This document shows positions 9,111 through 24,100 of a DNA stretch of 64,000 nt, in pieces. The notes under the pieces were generated by a model that was not told the origin of the DNA, made no database searches, and saw nothing but the letters and a program-made list of their open reading frames with translations. The stretch is from Ovis canadensis. Its lineage: Eukaryota > Chordata > Mammalia > Artiodactyla > Bovidae. The stretch lies in the NCBI RefSeq assembly GCF_042477335.2, contig NC_091255.1, positions 26,514,501-26,578,500 of the forward strand, written 5' to 3'. The stretch's first letter is position 1; each line of letters begins with the position of its first letter. Both the position numbers and the translations under genes were made by a program.

Positions 9111-12100
9111 CTCTGCAGGGAGGAGGCAAGCGGCTCTGAAGGCGCAGGAGACTTGGCTGGGTGTGGGGAAGGGGGAGGTGGGCTCTGAGGGGGGTTGGGG
9201 GAGGGGGTCTTGAGAGGAAGAGACGCGTTTGGGGAATGGAGGGAGGGTGTGAGGTGTTTCCTAAGCTGTGTGGGGCGATGCTAGGGATGCGAAGGGCTGC
9301 GAGGTTGGGAGGAGTCCGGGGTCGCAGCAGAAACCGAGGGCGTCGCAGAGAGTGGTCAAGATTGCGAGAGTTGGGGGCGGTGGAGGTTCATTGGAAAACC
9401 TGCCTTGTGGATGGAGATTGAGTTTAGAGAGCTCGAGGAAAATGTAGGGCAGTGAGTTGGGAGAGCGCAAACTGGAGGCAAAATGGACCGTGGAAGGGGA
9501 AGGACTAAAGAGAGGGACAGAGACGGGAGGAAGAGTTAACACTAAATGAATGGAATTACTGCCGGAAAGTAGTCTTTAATATCTCCTGTGATCGTGAATG
9601 CATTAAAAAAAAATCATTTAGCGAGATCCCATTCTAGTGAGTTTGGATTTTAAAGTGAAGCTGTGTGGAAAGGGCAAAGGAAAGAAAATGAAACCCTTGA
9701 GGGATGGGATACAAAAGCGTAGGGAAATGGAAAAACAGATTTAAAGAGAGACGTGTTGAGAGGAGAAGCTAAATATACTTCCAAGTGACAGCAGTTATCT
9801 GCTCCGTGGGGACCTGGTCCTCAAAGATATAGGAGAGCCACATGGTTTCTCCACACCCTGGAACGTATACGGAAAAAGATATAACACGCGGCCAGTGTGT
9901 AGTAGGACAGATAATCCTCGAGCAACTTTTAATTCAGGTGCTTAATAAGTGCTTCTTGAATCAGTGGGATTCCAGCTGAGTGGAATCATATGAGTGAGTG
10001 GCATTTTTCTTCATCACGCTTGTCACTAACCTATATGGTCATCCTAGTAGCTCTCATGCTGCAAAGAATCTGAAAATTACAACTAGTTGAATAGTGCTGT
10101 GCTAACAGTGCTTTGGGGTATTCTCATCATTAAGGGTACTCAACCTGCTTCAGGTTTTATACATTTTAAAATTCTTGTAGGTTTTTAAAAACTTTATTTT
10201 CACTTTTGACTCTGCTAGGTCTTCATTGCTTTTGTGCTGAGTCTTCGTTGCCTTTGCGTGGGCTTTCCGTAGTTGCAGCAAGTGGGGGCTGCTCTCTAGT
10301 TGCAGTATGCAGACTTCTCAGTTGCAGTGGCTTCTCATGTTGCATAGCCCTCTAGGGCCAGAGGGCTTCGGCAGTTGCAGCATGCAGACTCAGTAGTTGT
10401 GGCTTAGTTGCTCTGCAGCATGTGGGATTTTCTGAAGCAGGAATCGACCCAATGTCCTCTGCGTTGACTGGCAGATTGCAATCCACTCTGCCACCGTGCT
10501 GCTAAGTCACTTCAGTCGTGTCCGACTCTGTGCATTCCCATAGACAGCAGCCCACCAGGCTCCCCCGTCCCTGGGATTCTCCAGGCAAGAACACTGGAGT
10601 GGGTTGCCATTTCCTTCTCCAATGCATGAAAGTGAAAAGTGAAAGTGAAGTCGCTCAGTCCTATCCAACTCGTAGCGACCCCAGTCTCTTCTGTCCATGG
10701 TATTTTCCAGGCAAGAGTACTGGAGTAGGGTGCAATTGCCTTCTCCGTGTGCCACCGTGGAAGTCCTAAAGTTCTTATAGATTTTTAAATGAAGGCCAGG
10801 CATCATTTGTAGTTTAGTAGCAAATCTGAGAGGGAAATCTAGATATGGTGATCCTGACTTGATGAATACTTTTTAAGGCCTTCCAATACATTCATCTTGA
10901 TTTTCACTTGGCAACATCTGTATTATTCTTTCTGCTATTGTGAAACAGAGGTTCTAAATCTAGGGTATGTTTAAAAAGAGATTTCAGTATCTCTTATTAT
11001 ATGATTAATGTTTCAGCCAGTTAAGATATTTTATGTATAAATGAGACTGTTGTTCAACTGTATCAACAATTAAGAAACAGTAGAGTTGATATTATCTTCC
11101 CTGATGGCTCAGTGGGTAAAGAATCTACCTGCAGGGCAAGAGACACAGAAGATACCGGTTCGATCCCTGGGTTGGGAAGTTCTCCTGAAGGAGGAAATGG
11201 TAACCCACTCCAGTATTCTTACCTGGAGAATCCCATGGACAGAGGAGCCTGGTGTACTATACAGTCCATGGGGGGTCACAAAGAGTCGGACACGACTAAG
11301 CAACTAAACACACACAGAGAGCTGATATTAAATGAATGAATGAGCTTAGCACCTGGGAGTAGTACTTATTAATTTCTCATGTTTTACTGAACACATTAAA
11401 ACAATTCAGTATGATCTCATTCTAAGTTTCCAAACCTACATTCTTTTAAGTTCCATGTCCAATAATTTAAATACGGGACACACTTCCCTATAATTTAGTG
11501 GAGTTTAGTATGGGGTTTTGTTTTGTTTTTGAGTTCCATTGTCTCAGGCTTGAAACAGAAAACACTAGGAGAACATCCGTTATGCTTAGGTTCTCAATAA
11601 CATTGCCTTCCAGTGGACTGAGTAATATGGTAGTTCTCTCGTGTGACCTGAAATGTGTTTTGTGCCAGCGCCAGTTACAGTGGCTTCTGGTTCTATTGGG
11701 CTGGCCAAAAAGTTTGTAAGATTGTATGGAAAAACCTGAACAAACTTTCTCGTCAACCCAATAAAAGCTTTAATTCTGCCTCAGAGTTCATTCTAGTGGG
11801 TTGCACACGTTTGGATTTGGAGAATAAGTGCTCTATCAACTTGCAGTCTAAGGAGGATCTGTGTTACAAAAATGTTATCGAAATAAGCAGCTGCTTTTGC
11901 TTAGTGGTTGGGATATTTTTAGGGTTCCAGTCATTTTCAGAATAACTACATAAAATATATGGCTTTTCAGTCAAAGATTTTGTGTGGGGGTGAATGAGAG
12001 AGCAGAGAAAAAGGATGCTCCCTTCGTATATATATTTTTACTTGCTGATTTTACTTCCTTATAGGATTTTTTAAAATTGATGTATAATTTACAGACCATA

Positions 12101-15100
12101 CAATCCATACCTTAAAATGTACAATTCAGCAGTTTTTAGTGTATTTGCAAAGTTGTGCAACCATCACCACGGTCTGTTTCCAGAACCTTTTATCACCCCA
12201 AAAAGGAAATGCTTTCTGTCTCTCTTTGGATTTGCCTATTTAGCACATGTCATAAAAATAAAACCATACTGAATGTGACCCCTTGCGACTGGCTTCTTTG
12301 ACTTAGGCATAATGTTTTCAAGTTCATTCATGTGGTAGCATGTATCGATACTTTAGTTCTTTTTGTGACTGAGTAATATTTTGTGGATAAAGCACGTTTT
12401 ATGTTTCCATCCATCAGCTGATAGACATTTGGGTTGATTTCACTTTTTGGCTATTATGAATAATGTTGCTGTGAACACTCATGGTTGAGTTTCCGTGTAG
12501 ATATTTGTATATTTGAGAATATACTTAGAAATTGCTGGGTCATGTGGTAACTCTTTGTTTAACCTTCTCAAGAACTGTTGGCATACTTTTTATCTTTGTT
12601 TTTGTTTCTTACCCTTGAAAAAAATCTCTCATGAAATTTTTTGCCTCCTGTTAGGAAATCATGTCTGTGAATGTTTAGAAGGAACAAGAGTGACGTCTTT
12701 TACTGTCAATCTTTTAGAGTCAAAAACAACTGCCAGCATGCAGCAGTTTCTCCTCTTGTGGTTAAATTAATGAAGCCTTACCCTCTGTCTTCAGAGAAAA
12801 GGAAGTTCTGTGTAGGAATGAAGTGTAGTCAGTAACTTACTGTTTGAATGTGTTAAACACTAGAGACTGGTCTTCAGGAAATCAGATGATATTTACAGTC
12901 AACTTGGCCTCACTGATGTTGAAATCATTAAGAATAGTTCTATATTGCTCCCTGGAATCCTTGGTATTAAGATGTAAATGCCAAGGAAATCAACTCCCAC
13001 CGTCTTTAAATACTTATCTGTTCATTCATTCAATGAATATGTAATGCGTGCCTCTTGTGGGTCAGAGATACTTCTAGGTCCTAGAAATACTGTGGTCAGG
13101 GAAACAGACCACTGTCCTCACAGATGTAACCTTTTCCTTCTGTGGCTAATCATTAGACTTCCGCCTCAAAACAAAACAAATAGAAATCTAAATTCTTGTG
13201 TATTCGTTTTCAGATTTCACTTCCATTGTGTTCTTCATCCCTTGTTTATTTCTACAGGCTTGACTTTCCTGCTTGTTGTGAGTAGAGATAGGTGATTAGG
13301 ATGTCACGCAGTAATGTCAGCTTGCCAGTCAGAGATGCCTCACGGAGTGACACCAGTGTGATGACATGGCCACGGTCCAGAGCCTCATCTTTAAGCATTG
13401 CAGGTCCAGAAACTCCATCTTTGTACATTATCAAAGCGGGGTTAGTTCGAGGTACTGGAGATGGTAGAAATACCGATACTCCAGTCCGTGTACAGTTAAT
13501 AGTTCACTCCATAAAATAAATGTGTTGGCCATCATGTGCCTCTAATTAGTGTGATTCAGTGTCTCAGAGGGTGCTGTCAAGAGCAGATCCCTGCTCTTTC
13601 AGCATAATGGGCCAGATCCTGGTGTCTAAGATACTGTTTGGTGAGGACCCTGCCCAGCTCTGGCCAGTGGGTGTCCCTTTGATTATTGCTACTACACGCA
13701 TGGTCTGTGTCTGCAGTAGGGGCATCCTGACCTGAGAGCTGATGAGGAAGGCAGGAATCAGGCCCCACCCAGACCTCCTGAATAGTCATCTGTACTTTAA
13801 CAGTATTGCTGGGTGTGATGTGTATGCTCATTAAACACTGAGACACAGGGCCTTGGAGTGTACCGTTAACACTTCATCAGCTCTCTGCCGTTTTAACCCT
13901 TAGATGTGTTGTAAAATGTTGTGGTTTATCATCAAGATTTTTTTTTTATAATTCTCTTTTTATTATTTGTTTTTGGCTGTGATGGGTCTTTATTGCTGGG
14001 AGGGCTCTTTAGTTCTGGGGAGTGGGAGCTACTCTTTAGTTGTGGTGCCCGGGCTTCTCACTGGTGGCTTCTCTTGTCTTGGAGTGGGCTCCAGTAACTC
14101 CAGCACGTGGGCTCAGTTGCAGCTCCTGGGCTCCAGAGCACAGGCTCAATAGTTGTGGCGCCCAGGCTTCGTTGCAGCGTGGTATGTGGGATCTTCCCAG
14201 GTCAGGGATGGAACCCGTGTCTCCTGCATTGGCAGGTGGATTCTTTACCACTGAGCCACCAGGGAAGCCCTAGCCTCAAGATTAAAATGCTGTTTGAAAT
14301 TACACGGGTTTGTTAGACAATTATACAATGTCAGACAAGTGATTAATTGAGAATCTCAAGCCAGCACTTATTTTAGCATGTCTTAAACATCTGTAATGCA
14401 ACCGTTTGTCTCTCATGGTACTTTGTTTTCAGATATTTTTCTTTAAAAAGAATCTATTAGTTTTGGATCACAAAATATTGGAAAGACATAAAGGTGATGC
14501 CTGTGACCACTTGGCTGCACTTCCTTTCCATAAACTTTTTTTTTTAAATCCCAGACCTGTGCTGTCCAAGCATTCTCTCACATCCTAACAGATGCAGAGT
14601 ATAGTATCCGACCACATGGAAACCTTAAGCACACACCTGCGGCAGTGTGGGATCCCTTGCAGTTAAGTCTTCCAGTTCACTTTTGCCAGTATTGCAACTG
14701 CGCTGGTTATTCCAACTGTGTCCTAAAGCTCATGAATGAATAGGTCCCAAATGATGCCTGCATAGCTCTCCACTTTTTTTTTTTTTTGCCTCCACTTTTT
14801 AAAAGGCCTTTCTTAAACAGCTGGGCTTTCCAGGTGGCGCAGTAGTAAAGAATACACCTGCCACTGCAGGAGATGCAAGAGACGTGGGTTCGATCCCTGG
14901 GTCGGGAAGATTCCCTGAAGTAGGAAAGTGGCAGCCCACTCCAGTATGCTTGCGTGGACAATTCCATGGACATGAGAAGCCTGGGAGGCTACAGTCCATG
15001 GACTGCAAAGAGTCGGACATGACTGAGCATGCATGCTTCTTAAACAGCAGTGACTAAGGCCCCTTTGCTATACCCACTCTTCTAAACCCCAGGCTGCCTG

Positions 15101-18100
15101 TGGCACCTGGATGGCAGCCCCAAGGGTCCCCCACATCGTAGGGTGGCGATGGAAGAAGGGCAGGCCAGGCCAAGCATGAAGAATAAATAGTCAGTTTTAC
15201 TGGGCTCAGACTAAAAATCCATGAGTCCTGAGGACCTCTGTGAGCTCGTCAGTTTTCTTCCTCTGTGTTCTTTTCAGCCCGCTTCCATAGCCTCAAGAGC
15301 TGCTGCTTTTTCCGACAGTGGATCTTGGCCTTCTCCTTTCTCTTCTCCTCCAGGGTGGCTGTTATCACCTGGTGGTACTTGCAGTCAACCTCATGAGCCA
15401 GACACCCTAGGTGTAGGCGAACTTCGGAATAGGCTTCAGACGTACAACCTTGAGGGCAGCGGGACCCACCATCAGTTTTTTCTTTTCGTAGAGTGGCGGG
15501 ATCCCGTCAAACACCTTGAGGCGGCCCGGAGCGGCTGGGCCACGCTTGGTCTTGTGGGCTGCCTGCCTTGCACTGTCTGCCAGATGATGTGTCTGGGGGC
15601 TCGGAAGTGGTCTGGGCCCCCAGAGGGGTTGGTGTTCATCTGCTTGCAGAGGAAGGCCAGGTACTTCCGGGTCCTTCTGTGGAAGCTGTCAGCAGTGTTG
15701 ATGCCCTCACGGTGCAGGACCACAGCCTTCCGGTCCAGAAGCACCTGCTTGGCCACGACGGCTGCCTGGCGGCCCAGGAGATGGCCTCGGCCAGCGAGCC
15801 CCAGGACCTGCCCCTGCATCATCTTTAGGAGCCACCTGGGAAAGCTGTTTTCAAACTTTTAAATAGTTGATTTCAGCTAATTTTTTGAGGATCTTACTAG
15901 AAACCTTGATATTCCTAAGATACCTACACCAGGTTCTCCATAGATCATTATTCCCACAGGATTTGAAAACGTGTAGCATACTTAAGACTCAGTGTGGGGA
16001 ACTCAGTGCAGGGAAAAATAAGTTATTTCAGAAAACAAGGGCAGAAAGTCTTAGTAGCTCAGCAAAGAAAAGAAAGCTATTACTGCTTCTTTTATCTCCC
16101 ACTTCCCCTTCTGTTACCCATTTTCAAAAGTCCGAAACTCTGTTTGAAAATAATTTGTTACTGTGGTATTAAAATGTTCCTTTTGTGTCCTGTGTGCGTG
16201 TGTGCTCAGTTGTGTCAGACTCTTTGTGACCCTGCCTGGACTGTAGCCCACCAGGCTCCTCTGTCCTTGGAATTTTCCAGGCAAGCATACTGGAGTGGGT
16301 TGCCATTTCCTTCTCCAGGGGATCTTCCTGACCCTGGAATCGAACCCATGTACTCCTGCTTTGGCAGGCAGATTCTTTACCACTGAGCCACCTGGGAAAT
16401 CCATTATTGTGTCCTAAGAAAAGGTTAAATCCCAAGCTGGAGAAACCTAAGAAGAAATGAAATAATTTGAAAATAACTCATAATTCTATTTACAGACAAC
16501 CACTGTTAACATTTTGGTGTATCCTTCTAGACATATTATTTTGTCAAATTGAAAAACTACTGTATAGTAGTTTCGCAACTTTATATCTGCTTTTTTCGTT
16601 TGGCTAGTGTTATATCATAAGCATTTATTATGGCAGATTTCCCACGTACAGTCTAATTTTTAATCCAGAGGTGAATTAAAATTACCGAGGTACTTATAGA
16701 GCATTTGTTGGTAATAGGCTGAAAAGTATTGACTCAGATATGTCAAAATACAAAACAGAAGCAAAACTAAACAATCAACCACCAAGGGGAAAAAAGCTGC
16801 ACATATATTTGTGTGCAAAAGACCACATATTTACATTGGCTTTTTAGTCATCTTTTCTCAAACAAGTCTTCACAAATTGTCTTTAAACACAGCATTCTGA
16901 AAGCTGCTTGTTGAGTCCAAACTCACTTGAAATATAGTAGGAAATGAGAGTTCATAAAAGCATTGGGAATTAATAATGTTAAACTCAGGGAGCTTAATTA
17001 AAAAGTGAGTGTCACAGAAGGGCCCAGTTTATTTCTGTCTAGGGTTTATTTTTTTCAAGATAGAGTGTGATGTAAATTTAACTTTGATAGAGAAGAACTG
17101 TTCTTATTACTAGAAACCTGGTAAATTATATGACTAATTTGTGATCTCAAAAGCCAAACAAATGTGGGACAGGCTTTGGAGTTTTTTTTGGACGGGGGGA
17201 GTCCACTGGGACCTGAGTTCGCTGACCCGAGATCGAACCCAGGCCCTGGCAGTGAAAGCACCAAGTCCAAACTACTGCACTCCCAGGGAATTCCCAGGAC
17301 AGGCTTTTATTATTATTTTAAGAATATTTATTAATATTTATTTATTCATTTGACTGCACCGGGTCTTCATTGTGCCATGTGGGATCTTTGATCTTTTCAT
17401 TGCAGCCTGTGGGATCTAGTTTCCTGACCAGGGATCAAACCCCGGGCCCCTGCATTGAGAGCACGCAGTCTTAGCCCCTGGATTACCTGCGAAGCCCCAT
17501 GCTTTTCTTATTGAGGTATATCCATGAGTCATTTATATTTGTAGTCATTTTACTTTATTTGCATTTGCCCCCATTAGTCATAAGACCTTGAGACACTTAA
17601 CTTTCCCAACTGTGCAATGCCTCACTTTCCTATCTGTGCAATGAGGATAAGGATAGGACCTACTTTATTTGGCCACTGTGGGAATTAAAGGGAGAAATGT
17701 ATTTCAAATGTTTAGCACAATGCCTGGGACTTACGAACTGCTTAATAAATGTTAGCTGTGGAACTAATACCATTATATTATTATTCAGGGTGACCTCCCC
17801 TACTTCTCCACTGGCAACTAATTCTTGAAACGTCTCCTCTGTCTTCCAGCAGAAAGGGCTTTTTGAGCTCTGATGGCAGTTTGTGGCTGTCCCACTTACA
17901 TAAGAACTTAATACTTTTTACTATAGTTACGCGAGCATGCAACTTTCTCCTTTCCTAGAATGACACAGTTTTCTGAGGTCAGGATCATGCTTTATTCATC
18001 TTTATAACCTCAGTTCCTGGCACATACTAAAGCTCAATAAATATTGAATGAGTGCTGTTACGAATGTTCTGGGTGTACTTTTGCAGACATTCTTTTTAGA

Positions 18101-21100
18101 TTGTTCGTGGCTTTGATTATATGCACCCTATTCACTAATGCAGATAGTCACGAATTAAACATTTGTTTTGTCATGATTTGGTTATTTGTTGCTACATAAT
18201 AAACTATGTCAGAGCATAGTGGCTTAAAAGGCAGTCACTTGCTTAGTGTTCTGGGGGCTGAGTGGGGCCCAGCTGGGCAGTTCTCCCGATTTTGCTGGCA
18301 GCTCTTCTGTAATTGCAGTCAGATGGCAGCTGAGGCCGGAATGTTCAAGATGGAATATTTACTTACCTGTTTGGAGCCTAAAGTGGTAGCAGGGCTCAGC
18401 TGGAATGCTGACGTGGCTGGGCCTGGCTACCAGGCCCTCTTTCTTCCTCCCACACCTCCCACTTTCCTCCCCCCTCAACTTGGTCTCTCAAGAAGGATAG
18501 CCATGCTTCATAAATGGCAGGACCCCTCAAAGTGCAGAAGCAGAATTTGCCAGGTCGTCTTAAGGCTGCGGCCTGGAGCCAGCACCGTTCAGCTCCACTC
18601 TGTAAGGATGCACGGCTGACTGCATTGCTAGTCACCGCCCAGCCTGTATTCTCAAGGAGGGGTCTCTACAAGGATCTGAGTGCCACAAGGCATAGTTTGT
18701 GGTTCCCTGGGGCCGTTAATGTAACAGACTGCCAAATCATATAGTAAAGTTTTCCTTTTAAAAGTTTAGTAAGCATTTTTAAAGAAAGCCTAATGTAAGA
18801 GAGACAAGAAGGAAATGTAGCAGTGCTTATGAGTCCATACGTAAAGCAGACAATTCAGATTTTCTGCCGCTTGACTGGCTTTGTGATGTGGGCAAGTTCA
18901 TCTCTCTGACTCCTATAGGTCACTCACCTACAGATGATTTCTTCATAGGGTTGAGGTAGAATTTAAGTGAGAACAGGGCTGTAAGTACCTGGTACACAGG
19001 TGTTGGGTAAGTGGGAGCGGCTGCTATGTTGTTATTATTGCCATTATTATTACTATTATTATTAATGACTTATGTCTTGATGTCAGTGTGAAGACAAATA
19101 GCTAATACAGTACATTTCCTGTGAACCGAGAAGGAACATTTTGGTTAGCTTCTTCAATTTCAGTTGATTACTTTGTATCTTTGTCTTTTATTTTTGATGT
19201 GTATGTTCTTGTTAGCTAATGGTATTTAAAGCTAGCCTCTAATAATTTGTTTCCTATAAGCAAAACAATCGGGAGCATAAATTCTTAGATTATAGTTGGA
19301 GGATAAAAATTCTTTTCTTCTGTAGTCATGAAAATCCATGGTTTAGAGGAGATTCCAGTTACTTCATTTCCTGAAACACAAGCATGTTATGTTATAGACA
19401 GAGCTACTATATATTGCCACTGAAGATCAGAGATGTCTAAAATCAGATTCTACACAGGCTTTTTGATATTTTAGTAGCTAAACTTTAGAGGAAAATCAAT
19501 ATCAGTCATTATTGTCTTGGAGGGCTGGGAAGTATCTTTTACTAGGCTTTTGTATGGCTTTGTACTGTTATATACGCTTATTGATTTTTTGAGAACCTCT
19601 GTTAAAACTTTAAAAGTTGCTTTGGAATTAGAATCAACTGCAGTGGAAAGTTTGTAAGTTTTAATGGTCTGTTATACTAGAAGTTTTAGTAGAAAATTGG
19701 TTCTGAATATTGTTAATCAATATAAATAATGTATATTGCATTTCCTTTCTGAGACCTTGAGTTGTATATCATTTGTATCCTTCTTAAATTTACTTTGTTA
19801 CAAACTGTAATAGCTGTTTTGCCCTGAGTGGTTGTCTACCACACCTTTCTCTATGCAAGGACAAGAAATACACACTGAAGCAGGAAATGTCTTGAACCAA
19901 TCACGTAACTTTACAGGTTTACCAGAATGCTTTAAAATGGGTTCTGGGGGACTTCCCTGGCAGTCCAGTGGTTAAGACTGTGCACTTCAAAGCATAGTGT
20001 GTGTGTTTGATCCCTGGTTGGGGAAGTAAGGTCCCACATGCCACATGGCCAAAAATGAAAAAATAATTTAAAAACAAACAAAATGGGGTCTGTACGCACT
20101 AAGCAGCTTGGTGCACTGGACAGACCGTGAACCTTTGAGTCATGCTATTTCTGGCACCAGGAGGCTGTGGGGAAGTTTTTTTGGCTTCTTTGAGCTTTTT
20201 CTTCAATGTAGACAACACAGACCCACCTCTCACAGTTGTTGGGATGAGTGAACGAGCTAACAGTGAGCCCACTGGGCCATGGTGCCACATCAAATACCAA
20301 GAAATTCACTCAGCAGTGAAGTCCACATTTTAAAATTAGTTGTGTAAAAGCCCAAGGAATGACCTTGATTAGTTACATGATTCGATTAAAGGTGACTGTA
20401 GGTTTGAATTAAGAGCTATTTCTGGGAGAAGAAACTGGTGCCAAGGATGTGTCAAGTTTGAAACAGTGGTGGTCCAGAATTTATGAGCAAAAAGGAGTCA
20501 CATTTACAATGAAATGACAGGAGGTGAGTTTGGAAATGGATTCTCCCTTCACTGGCCCTCTCACTGCTCTGTGTTTACACACTTCCTTTTTTTCTGAGGT
20601 TCTGAAACAAAGCAAAACTTAGTGGGGCTCTGCAGCAGCAGCAGGAGCTTTTGAATTCTTTCTAAAGAGGAAATTGACTTTACCTAACCAGTGCACTTCC
20701 TGTGTATGTGGTATCCGTTAGGGAGAGATACAGGACCTTGTTGGTACAGCGCTCGACTGCAGAATTTCCTCTTGCTGGTGTGTGTGTGGGGGTGTTCGAA
20801 CTGTATTTCAGAGCTTCAGTTTGTCGTCTTCATGTATCCTGGTATCTGTGAGGTCTGTGTGAATCACCTTGTTACCATCGCAGGTTCTGATCCAGTAATT
20901 CTGGGTAGGACCTGAGATTTTCCGTTTCTAACCATATTCCAGGTGAGATGTATCAAAATCCTAAGGCATTCTTTCCCTGGTTCTTTTTGAAAGGTCTTAA
21001 ACACATACATGGGCTTCTCTAGTGGCTCAGAGGTTAAAGCGTCTGCCTGCAGTGCAGGAGACCTGGGTTCAATCCCTGGGGTCAGGAAGATCCCCTGGAG

Positions 21101-24100
21101 AAGGTAATGGCTACCCACTTTCCGGTATTCTTGCCTGGGAAATCCCATGGGCAGAGGAGCCTGGCAGGCTACAGTCCATGGGGTCACAAAGAGTCGGACA
21201 CTACTGAGTGACTAACACTTACACAGAAACACATACACGATTAACTTAATTGTATTGAACAACACTTAGTTGCTAATTTTTATGTATGTTAGGGCCTGAT
21301 TCTCGGGTACCTAATCCCACAGTTGGGTGATGTGCTAAAGCAAGGACATTTTTAATATAACCCTCTCGTTTTTTTAAACTTCAACTTGGATTTAGTTCTC
21401 TAGTAACTTTACAGAGATTAATAGCAATTAAACTTGTTAGAATTTCTTTGTTCTTTATGATTTAAGAAATTCTTTCGCTTACTGCACAAACACCATTGTA
21501 ACTTACATTAATGTTGAAAGGAGAAGAAATTGTTTCTACAATCTCCCCAGCCAATGAGACTATTTTTTCGCCTGTATTTCTTTGTAGCCCTTAGATGTGG
21601 GCATTTTTTGTTTTCACATGCTCGTGAACATTTCTGGGTAACTTGTTTGTTCTTAATGGTTTTGTTTATTTATTTTTGGGGCTGTGCTGGGTCTCCATTG
21701 CTATGGGCGCTTTTCTCTAGTTTTGGGGAGTGGGGCTACTCTGTAGTTGCAGTGGTGGGCATCTCCATGCAGTAGTTTCTCTCGTTGCTGAGCGCAGGTT
21801 CTAGGGCCCATGGGCTTCAGTGGCTCCCAGGCTCTAGAGCACAGCCTCAGTAGTTGTGACAAACAGGCTTCATTGCTCTGCAACACGTAGGATCTCCCCT
21901 AATCAGGGATTGAACCTGTGTCTCCTGCATTGGTAGGCGGATTCTTTACCCCTGAGCCACCAGGGAAACCCCTGGGCAACAATTTTGTATTCTGGTTTTC
22001 AATTTTAGTGTTAGAGAATAAATAGAAAGTTTTCAAAATTTCTCTGTTACCTGTTGAAATATTGGGCTTTATCCATATTTTGATACATTCTTTTCTTGGT
22101 GGATTTCTTGTAGCCTTCAAATGCTCTTCCTAAGATCAAGTTAGCAAAGGGTTAGGGTAATAAACATAATATGTCTTAGGAAATTAATATGATAATATTT
22201 GGAAAGTACAGTATGAACTTGGTTATGAAGATGGTTAGATAGCATCACTAACTCAAAGGACAGGGATTTGAGCAAACTCTAGGAGATAGTGAGGACAGGA
22301 GAGCCAGCATGTTGCAGGTCATGGGGTTGCAAAGAGTTGGACACAACTTAGTGGCTGAACAACAACAAAGTGTGAGTTTGGTTTAATGCAGCTGACTAGT
22401 GTATAGTTAGAATTTTCCTGTTAAGTGAGAAAAGGTGAATTGTGTGTTATCTGTATGCTTAAAAAGAAAATCTGGTGTCTGTAAAGACAGCTGACTGGTT
22501 TTCAGAATATCTGTGAGATGTAAGGATTTTTCTGTCATATCTCTTAGAACAATCATTCTTAATCTGGGCTCTGTGGACTGAGGGTAGTGTGTCTCAAAGC
22601 ATGGGCTGCATAGTCACAGATGTGCTTGTGAAAAAGGAGGACTCTGCCTGTACGTTCCCCTGACCCCTTCTCCAAGCTAGTTCTGGGGTGGAGCCTTGCC
22701 ATCTAAACTATAACAGGTTGTCTGATACGTGATTCTTCCGCAAACCAAGTTTTAGAATTACTGCTCTGGGCAAGCCATAGTTGGGATCTGAGGGACTTTG
22801 TAATCTCTGATATTGAATCAGTTTCTTTTTGGTAGGGATTATTCATTTTTTCTGGAAAGGTCTATAAACCTCTCATTGAAATTCACAAGGGACCATGACT
22901 CAAAGGATGACGTCATTGTCCCAGAGGTGTGCTTTGAACATCTTCTGCTTCCTGTGAACCTTTTGGATTGTAAATAAATTCTTAGTTTTTTTTATTTTTA
23001 CCATCATGAGGGCATTTTGTCCACACTGATTTTTTGTTGTTGTTGTGCTTTTTTAAGCTATCATTTCTTTTCTACTTTTCAGTGAAATGAATTTTTTTTG
23101 CAGGGGGGAGGGTGGGCCTCATGGCATGTGGGATCTTAGTTCCCTGACCAGGGATCAAACCCATGCCCCCTGCAGTGGAAGCATGGAGTCTTAACCACTG
23201 GACTGTCTGGGAAGTTCCAGTAAAGTGAATTTTAATCTCTTCCTAATCTAGTTTTTTTCTTTGGCACTGAAACATTACTATTTCCAAAAACTGCTGTGTG
23301 CAGATAATATTATTGCTAATGTTTATTTATTGAAAGCAACAATGTGCCGATTATTTTACCAAGTGCAGGACATAGACTATTTAATCCACAAGCAGCTCCA
23401 TCAGGCGAGCATAATTATCCTCATTTGATGAATAAGGGCATTGAGGCATGGCGTGTTTAATCATTAATAACTTAATCCTATTGACACAGTCTGTGACTGA
23501 TGGGACCAGGGTTGAGGCTGTTCTGTCTCATCTGAAGGCAAACACTACGCAAATCTGCACAGATGAATCACATTTGGTTTACCAGTGACTGGAAGGTGAT
23601 GTTGGGGTAGTGCCTTGAGATTATTCTGGGTGATGCCTGCGGATCAGCCTTTCCTATAGATTCTGAGTTTTTATGTTATTTCGTTTCAGATCAAGGAGAG
23701 TGCATCCCAGACAAGAGATGTCCTCAAACAGCATTTTAATGATTTAAAGGGAACGCTTGCAAAGCTCCTGGATGAGCGATTGGTGACCCTCTTGCAAGAA
23801 GTGGACACCATTGAGCAGGAGACCATCAAACCACTAGATGACTGCCAGAAGCTGATAGAACACGGAGTTAACACCGCAGAGGACTTAGCCCAAGAAGGTG
23901 GGAGTCCAGGGAGCCTGTTAAATGCGGCCCATTCAGGTCGACGTTGTGCTGGTTTCCCAGGGCACCAGCAGGCTTCCTGCCGTCCCTGGTTGCTTAGGCT
24001 GTTCGTACCTTGGGAAAGTTTTTGATAATAGGATAACAGGGGTACAGTGAGGTATCCTAGGGTAAGTTGCAATTCATGTACTAATTATAGTAATTTACAG

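Noticed and set aside
11097-11315. tRNA-like A and B boxes in this and other Bov-tA and CHR elements
   Set aside because: They are tRNA-derived SINE heads with the body attached. No complete tRNA cloverleaf with its own ends was found.
15221-15862. 213-codon open frame on the + strand
   Set aside because: It is the antisense of the RPL13A pseudogene; the true relation is on the other strand.
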